Of a stretch of DNA of 64,000 nucleotides, positions 8,746 to 16,924 are shown piece by piece. The translations under genes were made by a program, and so were the position numbers. The notes beneath the pieces are model-generated. The model had not been told where the DNA came from. It was given only the letters and a program-made list of their open reading frames with translations, and did not search any database. The stretch lies in assembly GCA_016744335.1 (NCBI GenBank), contig JADGEO010000005.1, positions 1-64,000 on the forward strand, given 5' to 3'. The first letter of the stretch is position 1. Each line of letters starts with the position of its first letter. Source of the stretch: Anaerolineales bacterium. GTDB lineage: Bacteria > Chloroflexota > Anaerolineae > Anaerolineales > Villigracilaceae.

Positions 8746-9408
8746 ATGATGATGTCCTCCCCTATCCATGTCCTAATCGTAGATGACCAACGCCTAATGC
8801 GCGATGGGCTACGCACTTTGATCGAATTAGAATCAGATATTGTTGTAGCCGGAGAAGCTGAAGACGGCTTAGAAGCCATTTCTGCATACCGCAACACGGG
8901 TCCCGATGTGGTGCTGATGGATGTCCAGATGCCAAATCTCAATGGCGTGGAAGCCACACGCCGTATTAAAGCCGATTGGGATGAGGCAAATATCCTCATC
9001 TTAACTACATTTGATGATGACGAATATATTTTTGAAGCCCTACGTGCAGGCGCATCAGGCTATTTACTTAAAGATGTCTCAGGGAAAAAACTAGCGGAGG
9101 CAATCCGCACAGTTGCCGAGGGCGGGACATTAATCGCCCCTTCAGTTGCTAGAAAAGTTGTTTCAGAATTCGCAAGGCTCAAGCCTGCCTCTGCCAAAAC
9201 GATAGAGACTCTCTCCGACCCCCTTTCTGAGCGTGAGGTCGAAATCTTGAAAATTTTAGCGCAAGGATATACCAATAAAGAAATTGGAGAGCGTCTTCAT
9301 TTAGCAGAAGGGACAGTAAAGAATTATATATCTAGCATCTTGCAAAAAATTGGTGCACGTGACAGAACCCAAGCGGCGTTAAGAGCAAAAGAATTAGGGC
9401 TTTTCTAA
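8746..9408 (+). CDS. NarL/LiaR-type response regulator
   Basis: This 220-residue regulator has a receiver domain with acidic residues Asp13-Asp14, the phosphoacceptor Asp59 (LMDVQMP) and a conserved Lys in GYLLKDVSGK. A LuxR-type helix-turn-helix lies at residues about 153-215 (LSEREVEILKILAQG, then NKEIGERLHLAEGTVKNYIS). It is the partner of the kinase just upstream. Three ATG codons in a row begin the gene; the first is best spaced from AAGGA. It probably controls the membrane-protein cluster itself, as LiaR does. The direct repeats near 2730-2804 are candidate targets. Confidence 0.92.
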   Translation: MMMSSPIHVLIVDDQRLMRDGLRTLIELESDIVVAGEAEDGLEAISAYRNTGPDVVLMDVQMPNLNGVEATRRIKADWDEANILILTTFDDDEYIFEALRAGASGYLLKDVSGKKLAEAIRTVAEGGTLIAPSVARKVVSEFARLKPASAKTIETLSDPLSEREVEILKILAQGYTNKEIGERLHLAEGTVKNYISSILQKIGARDRTQAALRAKELGLF

Positions 9409-9495
9409 AGTGTAGCCACGTTTTCTATTTGCTTTTCTCTTTGTGACAACCGCTTTAGCAGTTGCTATAAAGGGACATTAGCCTCTACAGACTTT

Positions 9496-10215
9496 TTATA
9501 AAAAATTCCCCAACTCAGAAAACGAAGTCATTCGCGCACAATCAGCCTCAGGGAAAACACCACGCGGGTCATATAAAAGGGGAGCTAACCCCGCATTGCG
9601 TGCCCCAACCACATCGGCAAAATAATTGTCGCCAATATAAAGCGTTTCGTTGGGGGATAAGTCAAGTTGATCTAAAAGAGGGGTAAAAACCTTCGGGTCT
9701 GGTTTCCAAGACCCCACATCGCCTGCCGCCATTACGCCATCGAAAAACTCGAATAATCTAAGCTCCTTTAGCGTATCATCAAAAGCCTCGCGCCGATTAG
9801 AAAGTACCGCTAATTTATATCCATTAGACCGCAAATTGGGCAAAATCTCAAAGAGTTCAGGAGGAACGTGGTTTTCTGAGGTGTATTCTTCTCGAAAACA
9901 CTTGAAAATTTCAGGACGGAACCGCTCCGCTTGCTCAGGAGTAGCCCCCATTTTGGCAAGGCGTGTTAGCGCATAGTTTTTATAAAAAGCATCATCATCC
10001 CCTTCAAATCTCTTGAAATCTTCTCGTAAATCAGGGGAACTTGCCCAATAATAATGTTCCCATTTCGAGACTTCGAGATTTTTCTCATCATCAATTGGCA
10101 TTCCTAACTCTGCCACTTTTTCTCTATATACATCCGCGCCAAGCGGAACAGTATGGCGCAACGTGCCATCTAGATCAAAGAAAATTGCTTTATAGCCATT
10201 TTTTGATGCAAACAT
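9496..10215 (-). CDS. HAD-superfamily hydrolase (phosphatase)
   Basis: This 239-residue protein has all four HAD motifs: FFDLDGTLR (nucleophile and acid-base Asp), LSNRREA, the Lys in GSWKPDPKVF, and YIGDNYFADVVGA. The cap is helical and lies between motifs I and II, as in phosphoglycolate phosphatase-like enzymes. The substrate is unknown. The ATG directly follows the moaA TAG stop, so the two genes are translationally coupled. Confidence 0.88.
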   Translation of the reverse strand: MFASKNGYKAIFFDLDGTLRHTVPLGADVYREKVAELGMPIDDEKNLEVSKWEHYYWASSPDLREDFKRFEGDDDAFYKNYALTRLAKMGATPEQAERFRPEIFKCFREEYTSENHVPPELFEILPNLRSNGYKLAVLSNRREAFDDTLKELRLFEFFDGVMAAGDVGSWKPDPKVFTPLLDQLDLSPNETLYIGDNYFADVVGARNAGLAPLLYDPRGVFPEADCARMTSFSELGNFL

Positions 10216-11196
10216 CTAGCCTCCTATCTCGCTCATTGTTCGATTTAGCGGAATAGTGCCATCTGCCAAGCCATGTCCCCAGGGTTTCATCCAAACAGCT
10301 TCTAAAATTAGCTCTCGCAACTCTTCCATGCTTGCCCCTGCTCGCAGAGGAGTGAGTAAATCTATTTCTTTTTCACGTAATAAACACATTCTTAAAATGC
10401 CATCAGCTGTGAGCCTTGCCCGTGTGCAAGAAGCACAAAAAGGAGATGTCACCGAAGAAATGAAGCCCACATCACCAATACCATCCTTAATCTTGAATAG
10501 CCGTGCTTCCCCATCTAATTTGCCATTATTGACTACCTCTAGCGTACCATACGCATCTTCAACTTCTTTTTGCACCTGTGCCGCGGTAACAGTTTGGGTT
10601 AGTTGGAATTCTGTTGCCCCTGCGAAAGGCATCATTTCTATAAAACGAACCTGCCACGGGTGTTCCTGTGTTAGCCCTGCTAAGGGAACCACATCACTTT
10701 CGTTATAGCCCGTCACTATCACGGCGTTGAGTTTTACTGGCGTTAAACCCGCATCTTCTGCGGCATTAATGCCTTCTAAAACTTCATTTACTTTTCCCCA
10801 ACGCGTGAGGCGTTTAAATTTCTCTGGCTCTAGCGTGTCAATGCTGATATTTACACGCTCCAGCCCCGCATCTGCCAAAGGTTGCGCCAAGCGTGAGAGA
10901 AGCAAACCATTGGTGGTCATCGAAACAGATTTAATCCCCTCGGTTTCTGAGATGCCGCGCACAATCTCGACCACGTTTTTGCGGAGGGTTGGTTCTCCCC
11001 CCGTCAGGCGGATTTTATCAATGCCTAAATTCGCAAAAAGGCGAGTGAGCGTCAAAATCTCATCGTCTTGCATCAACTCTGCGTTGGGTCTAAATGTCAT
11101 ATCTTCGGGCATGCAATAAACACAGCGTAGGTTGCAACGGTCGGTTAAGCTAATGCGTAGGTAGTGGATATTTCTTCCAAATCGGTCTTTTGCCAT
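10216..11196 (-). CDS. moaA: GTP 3',8-cyclase MoaA (molybdenum cofactor biosynthesis)
   Basis: This radical-SAM enzyme makes the first intermediate of molybdopterin from GTP. The 326 residues match family length. The N-terminal cluster motif is Cys21, Cys25, Cys28 (CNLRCVYC). A second C-terminal Fe-S motif is visible in SPFCASCTRARLTADG plus RMCL. The chain ends in Gly-Gly, the conserved tail needed for catalysis. The last codons GGA GGC also form the Shine-Dalgarno for the downstream HAD gene. No other moa gene is nearby. GAGG precedes the ATG. Confidence 0.95.
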   Translation of the reverse strand: MAKDRFGRNIHYLRISLTDRCNLRCVYCMPEDMTFRPNAELMQDDEILTLTRLFANLGIDKIRLTGGEPTLRKNVVEIVRGISETEGIKSVSMTTNGLLLSRLAQPLADAGLERVNISIDTLEPEKFKRLTRWGKVNEVLEGINAAEDAGLTPVKLNAVIVTGYNESDVVPLAGLTQEHPWQVRFIEMMPFAGATEFQLTQTVTAAQVQKEVEDAYGTLEVVNNGKLDGEARLFKIKDGIGDVGFISSVTSPFCASCTRARLTADGILRMCLLREKEIDLLTPLRAGASMEELRELILEAVWMKPWGHGLADGTIPLNRTMSEIGG

Positions 11197-11495
11197 AGTT
11201 CCTCATATATATTAAAGTGGCGCAATTATACCCACTCTTTCTTAGCAAAAGATAAGGAGATTTCGGATTCCTTTTGGGATGAAGATAGGGAACGCGCGCA
11301 AACTTAACTTGATTGCCCCCAATCAACATTTTCTCGGCGTAAACGTGGACGCCGTTCATGCCACGCGTCAAACTGGGGAAGGGCACTCAAGCCCAAAACA
11401 CGCGCGGTGCGATTCTTTATCATCCAAATATGAGATACAGGGCATAAAATACCATCACTTACTTAAAGACCACTATCCAAGCGTCACCTTTACTT
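11197..11495. other. Intergenic region without recognised gene
   Basis: This is about 300 bp between moaA and the ABC permease gene, both on the minus strand. It should contain the moaA promoter. I see no clear hairpin, and short open frames here resemble nothing known. A molybdenum-cofactor riboswitch is not evident by eye. Confidence 0.5.
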
Positions 11496-12353
11496 TTATA
11501 TCATATCTGCAAAGGTGCGTTCCATTCTGCGGAAGAAGAAAAGCCCGCTAATGAGGATGGTTGTTGCCACAATTATGCTTAGGGTCAGTTGCAAGCCCAA
11601 ATACGGGTTCGCCTCGCCGAGAAGTGCCCAGCGGAAGGTTTCGATTACGCCCGTCATCGGGTTTAGAGCGTAGAGCAATTGCAAATTGTCTGGAATAGAT
11701 TCAGATGAATATCCCACTGGCGAAAGAAAAAGCCAGAGCTGGGTCATCACGGGGAGAATATATCCGACATCCCTATAGAGAACGTTAAGAGCAGAGAGCC
11801 ATAGTCCCACGCCGAGCGCAACGAGAAGGGTAAGAATGACGAGTAAGGGCAATAATAGCACTGTCCAAGTGATAGCAATTTTATAGTAAAACATCATCCC
11901 TATAAAAACGAGAGATGAGATTCCAAAATCGACTACACCGCTAAGCACTGAGGAGATGGGAATGACAAGGCGCGGAAAATAGATTTTGGTAATCAGCCCG
12001 CGGTTTGTGAGCATGGAGCGACCCGAGGAGGAGAGTGCCTTCGAGAAAAGCATCCACGGGAGGAGGGCAGTGTAGCGAAAAATAGGACCAGGAATATCGC
12101 CCGTATCCATCTGGGCGAGGTTGCCAAAGATAAATTGCAGAACGAGCATATTGACAACGGGATTAATGACCGCCCAGCTCGCACCAAGGAGCGTCTGCTT
12201 ATAGCGGACAAGGATATCGCGCCATGTTAAAAAGGTGATTAGCTCGCGGTAAAGCCAAAGGTCGCGCAAGTTAAGTGAAATCCAGCCTTTTGGGGGGCGG
12301 ATGGTGAGCATCTCTTTTGGAGGTGCGGGGAGTTTGAATTCAGTTTTTTCCAT
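11496..12353 (-). CDS. ABC-2 type polysaccharide export permease (Wzm/TagG-like)
   Basis: This 285-residue membrane protein of the ABC-2 family has an amphipathic N-terminal segment (DILVRYKQTLLGASWAVI) and six hydrophobic helices. The pattern LNVLYRDVGYILPVMTQLWLFLSPVGY is typical of permeases exporting O-antigen, teichoic acid or capsule. The ATPase partner (Wzt/TagH-like) that normally follows is absent here. The ATG at 12353 is chosen; the in-frame GTG at 12377 lies in a repeated AT-rich sequence. Confidence 0.88.
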   Translation of the reverse strand: MEKTEFKLPAPPKEMLTIRPPKGWISLNLRDLWLYRELITFLTWRDILVRYKQTLLGASWAVINPVVNMLVLQFIFGNLAQMDTGDIPGPIFRYTALLPWMLFSKALSSSGRSMLTNRGLITKIYFPRLVIPISSVLSGVVDFGISSLVFIGMMFYYKIAITWTVLLLPLLVILTLLVALGVGLWLSALNVLYRDVGYILPVMTQLWLFLSPVGYSSESIPDNLQLLYALNPMTGVIETFRWALLGEANPYLGLQLTLSIIVATTILISGLFFFRRMERTFADMI

Positions 12354-12431
12354 AGAGTTTTTAAACACGAAAGGCACGAAGGTTCACAAAGAAAAACCTT
12401 TTTGTTTTCGCTTTTACCTTTGTGTTTAACC
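12354..12431. repeat. AT-rich flanking repeat, copy 1
   Basis: Bases 12358-12430 (TTTTTAAACACGAAAGGCACG, then ACAAAG, AAAAACC and CCTTTGTGTTTAACC) are closely matched at 12846-12933. The two copies bracket the small GxxExxY gene in the same orientation. Each has TTTAAACACGAA at one end and its rough complement TTTGTGTTTAA at the other. Confidence 0.6.
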
Positions 12432-12833
12432 TTATACGACCATTCTTTTTATGCCGTATTTGAGACGAGGTACAAAAAAGTTAATTAGATATCCAAGACG
12501 TATATTTTTTAGACAAAGATAAGTAAGTAGTTGCGCTTCGTAAATGGGATTCGTTTTCTCAACAGCTTTTAATTCAACTATCACGCAATTTTCGACAAGT
12601 AAATCAAGCCGAAAGGCGGTTTCAAGTTTTATTCCATCATAAATAACAGGGACAGAAACTTGAGTTTCAACGGTCAAGCCGCTTTTTCGTATTTCATAAG
12701 CCATTGGTGCTTCGTAAGCAGATTCGAGAAGTCCAGGACCCAAAGCTGTATGAACTTTAAATGCCGCATCTAAGACAACTTTGCCAACTTTTTCAACATC
12801 ATCTGGGATTGGTGCGTATTTTTTCTTCGTCAC
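12432..12833 (-). CDS. GxxExxY family protein
   Basis: This 133-residue protein has the family signature GPGLLESAYE (GxxExxY) and a nuclease-like core: LDLLVENCVIVELKAVEKTNP resembles the D...ExK motif of the PD-(D/E)XK fold. The family is widespread, small and of unknown role, and often sits in glycan loci. The GTG at 12833 has AAAGG upstream; the longer frame would be encoded by the flanking repeat. It interrupts a run of sugar genes and is bracketed by repeats, so it looks like an inserted module. Confidence 0.85.
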   Translation of the reverse strand: MTKKKYAPIPDDVEKVGKVVLDAAFKVHTALGPGLLESAYEAPMAYEIRKSGLTVETQVSVPVIYDGIKLETAFRLDLLVENCVIVELKAVEKTNPIYEAQLLTYLCLKNIRLGYLINFFVPRLKYGIKRMVV

Positions 12834-12946
12834 GATTTTACCTTTATTTTTAAACACGAAGTACATGAAGAAGCACAAAGGAAAACTTTTTTTGTTTTTC
12901 TTAGAGAACCTTTGTGCTCTTTGTGTTTAAACTTTTCTTGGCACTG
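12834..12946. repeat. AT-rich flanking repeat, copy 2
   Basis: Bases 12846-12933 repeat the copy at 12358-12430: TTTTTAAACACGAAG, GCACAAAGGAAAAC, then CCTTTGTGCTCTTTGTGTTTAAAC. It lies upstream of the GxxExxY gene and downstream of the GDP-fucose synthase-like gene. Confidence 0.6.
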
Positions 12947-13978
12947 CTACCCTGCCTGACATAAATCATCTTTTGCAGGGACGTGTTCTCTATTCTCTTT
13001 ATACCACTCAATTGTTTGGCGCATCCCTTCTTCGAAGGGGGTTTTTGCTTCCCAGCCAAAGAATTCTTTGGCGCGATTTACGTCCAAGCCACGACGGGGT
13101 TGTCCGTTAGGTTTGGATGTATCCCAGACGAGTTTGCCTTCAAATCCCGTCAGGCGTTGAATCATTTCAGCTAAATCTTTGATTGGGATTTCATAGCCAG
13201 AGCCAAGATTGACAGGCTCGGAGTCATTATATTTTTCAGTTGCAGTCACAATAGCATCGGCGGCATCTTCTACGTATAAGAATTCACGGGTTGGAGAGCC
13301 ATCGCCCCATACTCCGAGTTCTTTGTCACCGCGTTCTTGAGCTTCGATGGCTTTGCGGATTAATGCAGGAATAACATGGGAGGTCTCTAAGTTGAAATTA
13401 TCACGAGGTCCATAAAGATTTACAGGCAAAAGATAGATAGAGTTAAAGCCATATTGCCGCCTATAAGCGTCTGATTGCACGAGCATCATCTTTTTGGCGA
13501 GACCGTAAGGCGCATTGGTTTCTTCGGGATAGCCAATCCACAAATCTTTTTCTTTGAATGGGACAGGCGTAAATTTCGGATAGGCGCAGACTGTGCCAAT
13601 GGCGGTAAATTTGCCTACGCCACGTTCCCACGCTTGGTGCATTAATTCCACACCCATCATCAAGTTATCGTAGAAAAATTCTGCGGGGTGTTCGCGATTT
13701 GCGCCAATTCCGCCGACATTTGCGGCTAAATGAATAATAACCATATTCGCGGCATCAATCCCTTCGAGGGTGGTGTCAAAAAGACGGCTGATGTCGTTGC
13801 TGTCGGTCAAATCATATTCTTCGATGAGTGGGATATAAATATCCGTCGCACCACGTTCTTTTAGTTTTGCGATCACAAAAGAGCCGAGAAAGCCTGCTCC
13901 GCCCGTGACGACTATTTTTTTGTTTTCCCAAAAAGTTGAAGGTTCAAGGTTTAATGTTGAATGTTGCTTAGACTTCAT
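12947..13978 (-). CDS. fcl: GDP-L-fucose synthase-like NAD(P)-dependent epimerase/reductase
   Basis: This 343-residue extended short-chain dehydrogenase has the nucleotide-binding [11 protein letters not shown] at residues about 23-33, a Ser/Thr/Cys region ([16 protein letters not shown]) and the catalytic Tyr-X3-Lys in [10 protein letters not shown]. The segments [13 protein letters not shown] and [17 protein letters not shown] are characteristic of Fcl/WcaG. The enzyme would convert GDP-4-keto-6-deoxymannose to GDP-fucose for polysaccharide. The first 16 or so residues, before the Rossmann strand, are encoded by a repeat-like sequence and may be an add-on. The start overlaps the upstream gene by 11 bp. 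No gmd gene is in the window. Confidence 0.85.
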   Translation of the reverse strand: MKSKQHSTLNLEPSTFWENKKIVVTGGAGFLGSFVIAKLKERGATDIYIPLIEEYDLTDSNDISRLFDTTLEGIDAANMVIIHLAANVGGIGANREHPAEFFYDNLMMGVELMHQAWERGVGKFTAIGTVCAYPKFTPVPFKEKDLWIGYPEETNAPYGLAKKMMLVQSDAYRRQYGFNSIYLLPVNLYGPRDNFNLETSHVIPALIRKAIEAQERGDKELGVWGDGSPTREFLYVEDAADAIVTATEKYNDSEPVNLGSGYEIPIKDLAEMIQRLTGFEGKLVWDTSKPNGQPRRGLDVNRAKEFFGWEAKTPFEEGMRQTIEWYKENREHVPAKDDLCQAG

Positions 13979-14378
13979 AGGTTACTCCTGTTTCCCGCAC
14001 GCGGCGGCTATTTGGTTGATTGCTGAGGTATTGAATAAATCTCGATAATTGCCTGCTACAAATTTCTGCCATTTCACGGGTTTTCTCAAAATCTTTTTCT
14101 GAGATATAACCCTGATCTTTCACGATATAAAGTTGCGCTCGCACTTCTCCAGCCGAAGCTTTTGCATGTCCTAAATACTTGATAAAAGTTTTCTGTGTGC
14201 TACTTTCAAAACCTTCTGCGATATTAGACATAATCGAAATAGATGCTCGTCTAATTTGGTCTCGTAAACCAAAATCACGAGAAAAAGTGCCCGAGTTAGA
14301 GAAAGAATAAATCAAATTTGTCAATTCTCTCGAACGTTGCCAAACATCCAACTCTTCAAATCTCTTCGCAGTAGCCAT
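13968..14378 (-). CDS. Four-helix-bundle protein (23S rRNA intervening-sequence family)
   Basis: This 136-residue protein matches the four-helix-bundle family (TIGR02436-like): [18 protein letters not shown], then [20 protein letters not shown] and [20 protein letters not shown]. Members occur within 23S rRNA intervening sequences, as Avd in diversity-generating retroelements, and singly in glycan loci. Here no reverse transcriptase or rRNA is present. The gene is bracketed by rough inverted repeats (13938-13968 and 14384-14415), suggesting insertion. AAGG precedes the start. Confidence 0.88.
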   Translation of the reverse strand: MATAKRFEELDVWQRSRELTNLIYSFSNSGTFSRDFGLRDQIRRASISIMSNIAEGFESSTQKTFIKYLGHAKASAGEVRAQLYIVKDQGYISEKDFEKTREMAEICSRQLSRFIQYLSNQPNSRRVRETGVTYEV

Positions 14379-14421
14379 GTTTTTACCTTAAACATTAAAC
14401 ATTCACCCTTAAACCAGCAAC

Positions 14422-15420
14422 TCACTGCACAATAAATCTAGCATTCCGATAACGCCCATTTTGTGGGTCTTTGATCAACCCACTTTGTAGCGCATATAAA
14501 ACTTCGCGCACGCCTTCATCGGCTGTCAAAATTGCATCAAAACCAAGTTCACGTTTTATCTTCTCAAATGAGACGGTAATATCGCGCATATCGCCACCAA
14601 AAGTCAAATCTTTATAGTGGATATGTGTCTCAGGCAGGCGTTTCAGCACCAAGTTTACAATCTCATCTTTCGTCAAATTTCCGTCATCCGTGCCCAAATT
14701 ATAGACTTGCCCGCGCACTTTTTCTACGTCTGCATCTAGCCCTAAAATGATGCCACGTACCACATCTTGCAGGTGAATAAAAGAGCGAGAATAGCCGCGC
14801 TGATAAATAATCAACTCTCGCTTTGCGAAGGCCTCCAGCACAAATTGATTCACAATCAAATCAAAGCGCGTGCGTGGAGAAATCCCGTAAAGCGTTGCTA
14901 ATCTAAAAATCAACGGGGCGGGATTACCATCCTGTGCCAACAAAAATTCTTCCGCCGCAACCTTTGTTTCGGCATATAAAGATTGGGGATTAAGTGAATC
15001 AGTCTCGTTTACAGGGCGATTTTCGTCCGCCGCACCATAATTGCTATAGCTGGATGAAAAAAGGAATCGTTCTACACCTAAACTTGCGGACTGCTCGTAA
15101 ACACTTTTGACGGCTTCAACATTGTACCGCCAAGCCGCATCCCGACCAATTGCCTGACATGCGGGAAAACCGACCACCGCCGCGAGGTGCACAACTGCAT
15201 CCACCTGAGATTTTCCGCGCAAGGCGTTGAGGAGAGCGCGAGGCTGGGTCACATTGGCTTTGACAAATTCAAAGTTGGGATTTGGCATAAAGGAAATCAA
15301 CGATTCCCCGCCGAAGAGCAAAGAGTCTATTGCCGTGACTCTGTGTCCAAGCCGTAGCAACTCCGAGGTCAGGGACGAGCCGATATATCCTGCCGCACCA
15401 GTGATAATGATATGTTTCAT
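14422..15420 (-). CDS. NAD-dependent nucleotide-sugar epimerase/dehydratase
   Basis: This 332-residue extended SDR protein has IITGAAGYIGSSL at the N terminus (NAD binding), SSSYSNYG as the Ser region and the catalytic YAETKVAAE. SFIHLQDVVRGI is typical of sugar-nucleotide epimerases acting on NDP-hexoses. It probably supplies an activated sugar for the neighbouring polysaccharide system; the exact sugar cannot be read from sequence. Its ATG overlaps the stop of the regulator gene as ATGA. Confidence 0.87.
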   Translation of the reverse strand: MKHIIITGAAGYIGSSLTSELLRLGHRVTAIDSLLFGGESLISFMPNPNFEFVKANVTQPRALLNALRGKSQVDAVVHLAAVVGFPACQAIGRDAAWRYNVEAVKSVYEQSASLGVERFLFSSSYSNYGAADENRPVNETDSLNPQSLYAETKVAAEEFLLAQDGNPAPLIFRLATLYGISPRTRFDLIVNQFVLEAFAKRELIIYQRGYSRSFIHLQDVVRGIILGLDADVEKVRGQVYNLGTDDGNLTKDEIVNLVLKRLPETHIHYKDLTFGGDMRDITVSFEKIKRELGFDAILTADEGVREVLYALQSGLIKDPQNGRYRNARFIVQ

Positions 15421-15887
15421 GTTTCTTCTCCCATCTTGAGCAAGATTTGCATCCCATTAATTTCTAAAAGCGGCGCAGATGGGTCATCTACAACCGCGAT
15501 GCCTTCTTCGAGGCAAGTCAGTTTGAGAATTTCTGCCACTTCGCCGTTGCCGCTAATACGAATCTTTTTATAGCCATTTTCATTGAGTGTGTCTAATTCT
15601 TTTTGCGCTCGTTGGCGAATAAGGCGATAGAATTTGAAAGATTGATCAATAAAATCGACCGTGAGACGCGCACGCAAGGCGATGCCTTCAGGGGTGATGA
15701 TATAGCGCAATTTGCGGCGTTGGGCACGCTCAACTTTGACAATGCCTTTTTCGACCATCCGTTTAATATGCCAATTCACCGTCCCGACCGCAACACCGAG
15801 TTGGGTGGCGAGGAAGGCTTGAGTAATATCTGGGTCTTGCTCGATTTGCTCGAGCAGGGTGAGTGTGCGCTGGGTTTCTGTTTGCAT
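15417..15887 (-). CDS. Winged-helix transcriptional regulator of the polysaccharide region
   Basis: This 156-residue protein has an N-terminal winged helix-turn-helix (residues about 1-75: TLLEQIEQDPDITQAFLATQ, then GTVNWHIKRMVEKGIVK and the basic wing RAQRRKLRYI). A helical linker and a small C-terminal alpha/beta segment follow (KKIRISGNGEVAEILKL), which looks like a nucleotide-sugar or dinucleotide-binding piece. The ATG at 15887 is preferred over a longer frame. A 10-bp perfect dyad lies 5 bp upstream, consistent with autorepression. It is cotranscribed with the epimerase gene. Confidence 0.82.
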   Translation of the reverse strand: MQTETQRTLTLLEQIEQDPDITQAFLATQLGVAVGTVNWHIKRMVEKGIVKVERAQRRKLRYIITPEGIALRARLTVDFIDQSFKFYRLIRQRAQKELDTLNENGYKKIRISGNGEVAEILKLTCLEEGIAVVDDPSAPLLEINGMQILLKMGEET

Positions 15888-15891
15888 GATT

Positions 15892-15916
15892 TTATAATTC
15901 AGTTGTTGAATTATAA
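15892..15916. promoter_or_regulatory. Palindromic operator candidate
   Basis: TTATAATTCA (15892-15901) and its exact complement TGAATTATAA (15907-15916) are separated by 5 bp in the 130-bp gap between the divergent regulator and dehydrogenase genes. On the minus strand TATAAT within the dyad could be the regulator's -10 box. A matching half-site (ATAATTCA) occurs upstream of the deacetylase gene near 17966. Confidence 0.65.
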
Positions 15917-16017
15917 CTGCGTTTTGGGGTTTTGGGAGGTGGGAATGGTAGAATAGAGAAAGTGTTTTTAGATAACTTTTTGAGAAAAACAAAGTGCTAC
16001 TTACGAGGCAATTTTTA

Positions 16018-16770
16018 ATGAAAAAAACAATTTTAGTATCAGGCGCAGGCACAGGGATTGGGCAATCTACCGCCAAAGCATTAGCAAATAAAGGCTATTC
16101 TCTGGTCTTGCTGGGCAGAAATAAAGAGAATTTAGAAAAAACGCTATCCTTATTAGCTACTCCCTCAGAGCACGCAATTATTGCGGCAGATATTCGAAAT
16201 GCTCAGGCTCTAAAAAGTGGTTTAGAAAAAATTACCCCCCTTTTGCATGGGGTAATTGCCAATGCAGGTTTGGGCGGCGAGAATAAATATGGTGAAAATG
16301 ACCGCTGGCAGGAAATTATAGAAATAAATTTGACTGGAACTTATCAACTGGTTGAAGAGGCTTTGCCCTATTTTGCATCTAAAGAAGATGGCTTTCGGCA
16401 TATCGTCCTCATCTCTTCCATTCTGGCGCGTTTGGGCGTTCCGAGATATACGGCATATTGTGCATCAAAAGCAGGCTTACTGGGATTGATGCGTTCTTGG
16501 TCTGTCGAGCTTGCGGCGCAAAATATACTCGTCAATGCCATTGCCCCAGGCTGGGTGAATACCAGCATGGCACGTCAGGGATTGGTCGAGATGGCAGAAT
16601 TTACAGGCAGAAACTATGACGATATTCTTCAAGAGCAAATGTCGCATGTTTTGCTCAGAAAAATGAGCGAGCCAGAAGAAATTGGCGAACTGATTGCCTA
16701 TTTGCTCTCACAGACATCAATCACTGGGCAAACGCTTGATATTAATAATGGCGCTATTATGCCAGCCTGA
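16018..16770 (+). CDS. Short-chain dehydrogenase/reductase
   Basis: This 250-residue classical SDR has the cofactor motif GAGTGIGQS near residue 9, the NAG motif (IANAGLGG), and the catalytic Ser and Tyr-X3-Lys (ISSILARLGVPRYTAYCASK). It ends with a typical GQTLDINNGAIM. It may reduce a beta-keto or sugar substrate; the specificity is unknown. The ATG at 16018 has a GAGG site. It is transcribed divergently from the regulator and shares its operator region. Confidence 0.88.
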   Translation: MKKTILVSGAGTGIGQSTAKALANKGYSLVLLGRNKENLEKTLSLLATPSEHAIIAADIRNAQALKSGLEKITPLLHGVIANAGLGGENKYGENDRWQEIIEINLTGTYQLVEEALPYFASKEDGFRHIVLISSILARLGVPRYTAYCASKAGLLGLMRSWSVELAAQNILVNAIAPGWVNTSMARQGLVEMAEFTGRNYDDILQEQMSHVLLRKMSEPEEIGELIAYLLSQTSITGQTLDINNGAIMPA

Positions 16771-16924
16771 TATTCAGCTGTAAAACTGAACAACATGGTG
16801 AATTTTAACTGATATAAAAATATACACCTCGCACCTTTGCCCCCGTTCCTTCTATAAACCCAGGACTTGTCTCTCCCTGAGGGAGAGACATCAGAAGAAC
16901 AGAAGGTGTAAGCATCAGCCCATT
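16771..16924. repeat. Degraded copy of the dispersed palindromic repeat
   Basis: Between two convergent genes, bases 16835-16925 resemble the element at 104-210: GTCTCTCCCTGAGGGAGAGAC is a hairpin at about 16868-16888, followed by AGAACAGAAGGTGTAAGCATC and CATTTTAGCTACTGCC, which matches the tail of the first copy. Confidence 0.5.

Noticed and set aside
11150..11386. Minus-strand open frame upstream of moaA
   Set aside because: It overlaps moaA in another frame and its translation has no family features.
11197..11495. Molybdenum-cofactor riboswitch before moaA
   Set aside because: I could not recognise its conserved stems by eye. A covariance-model search would decide.
12432..14378. Diversity-generating retroelement suggested by the four-helix-bundle (Avd-like) protein
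   Set aside because: There is no reverse transcriptase, template repeat or variable repeat. Stand-alone members of this family are common in glycan loci.
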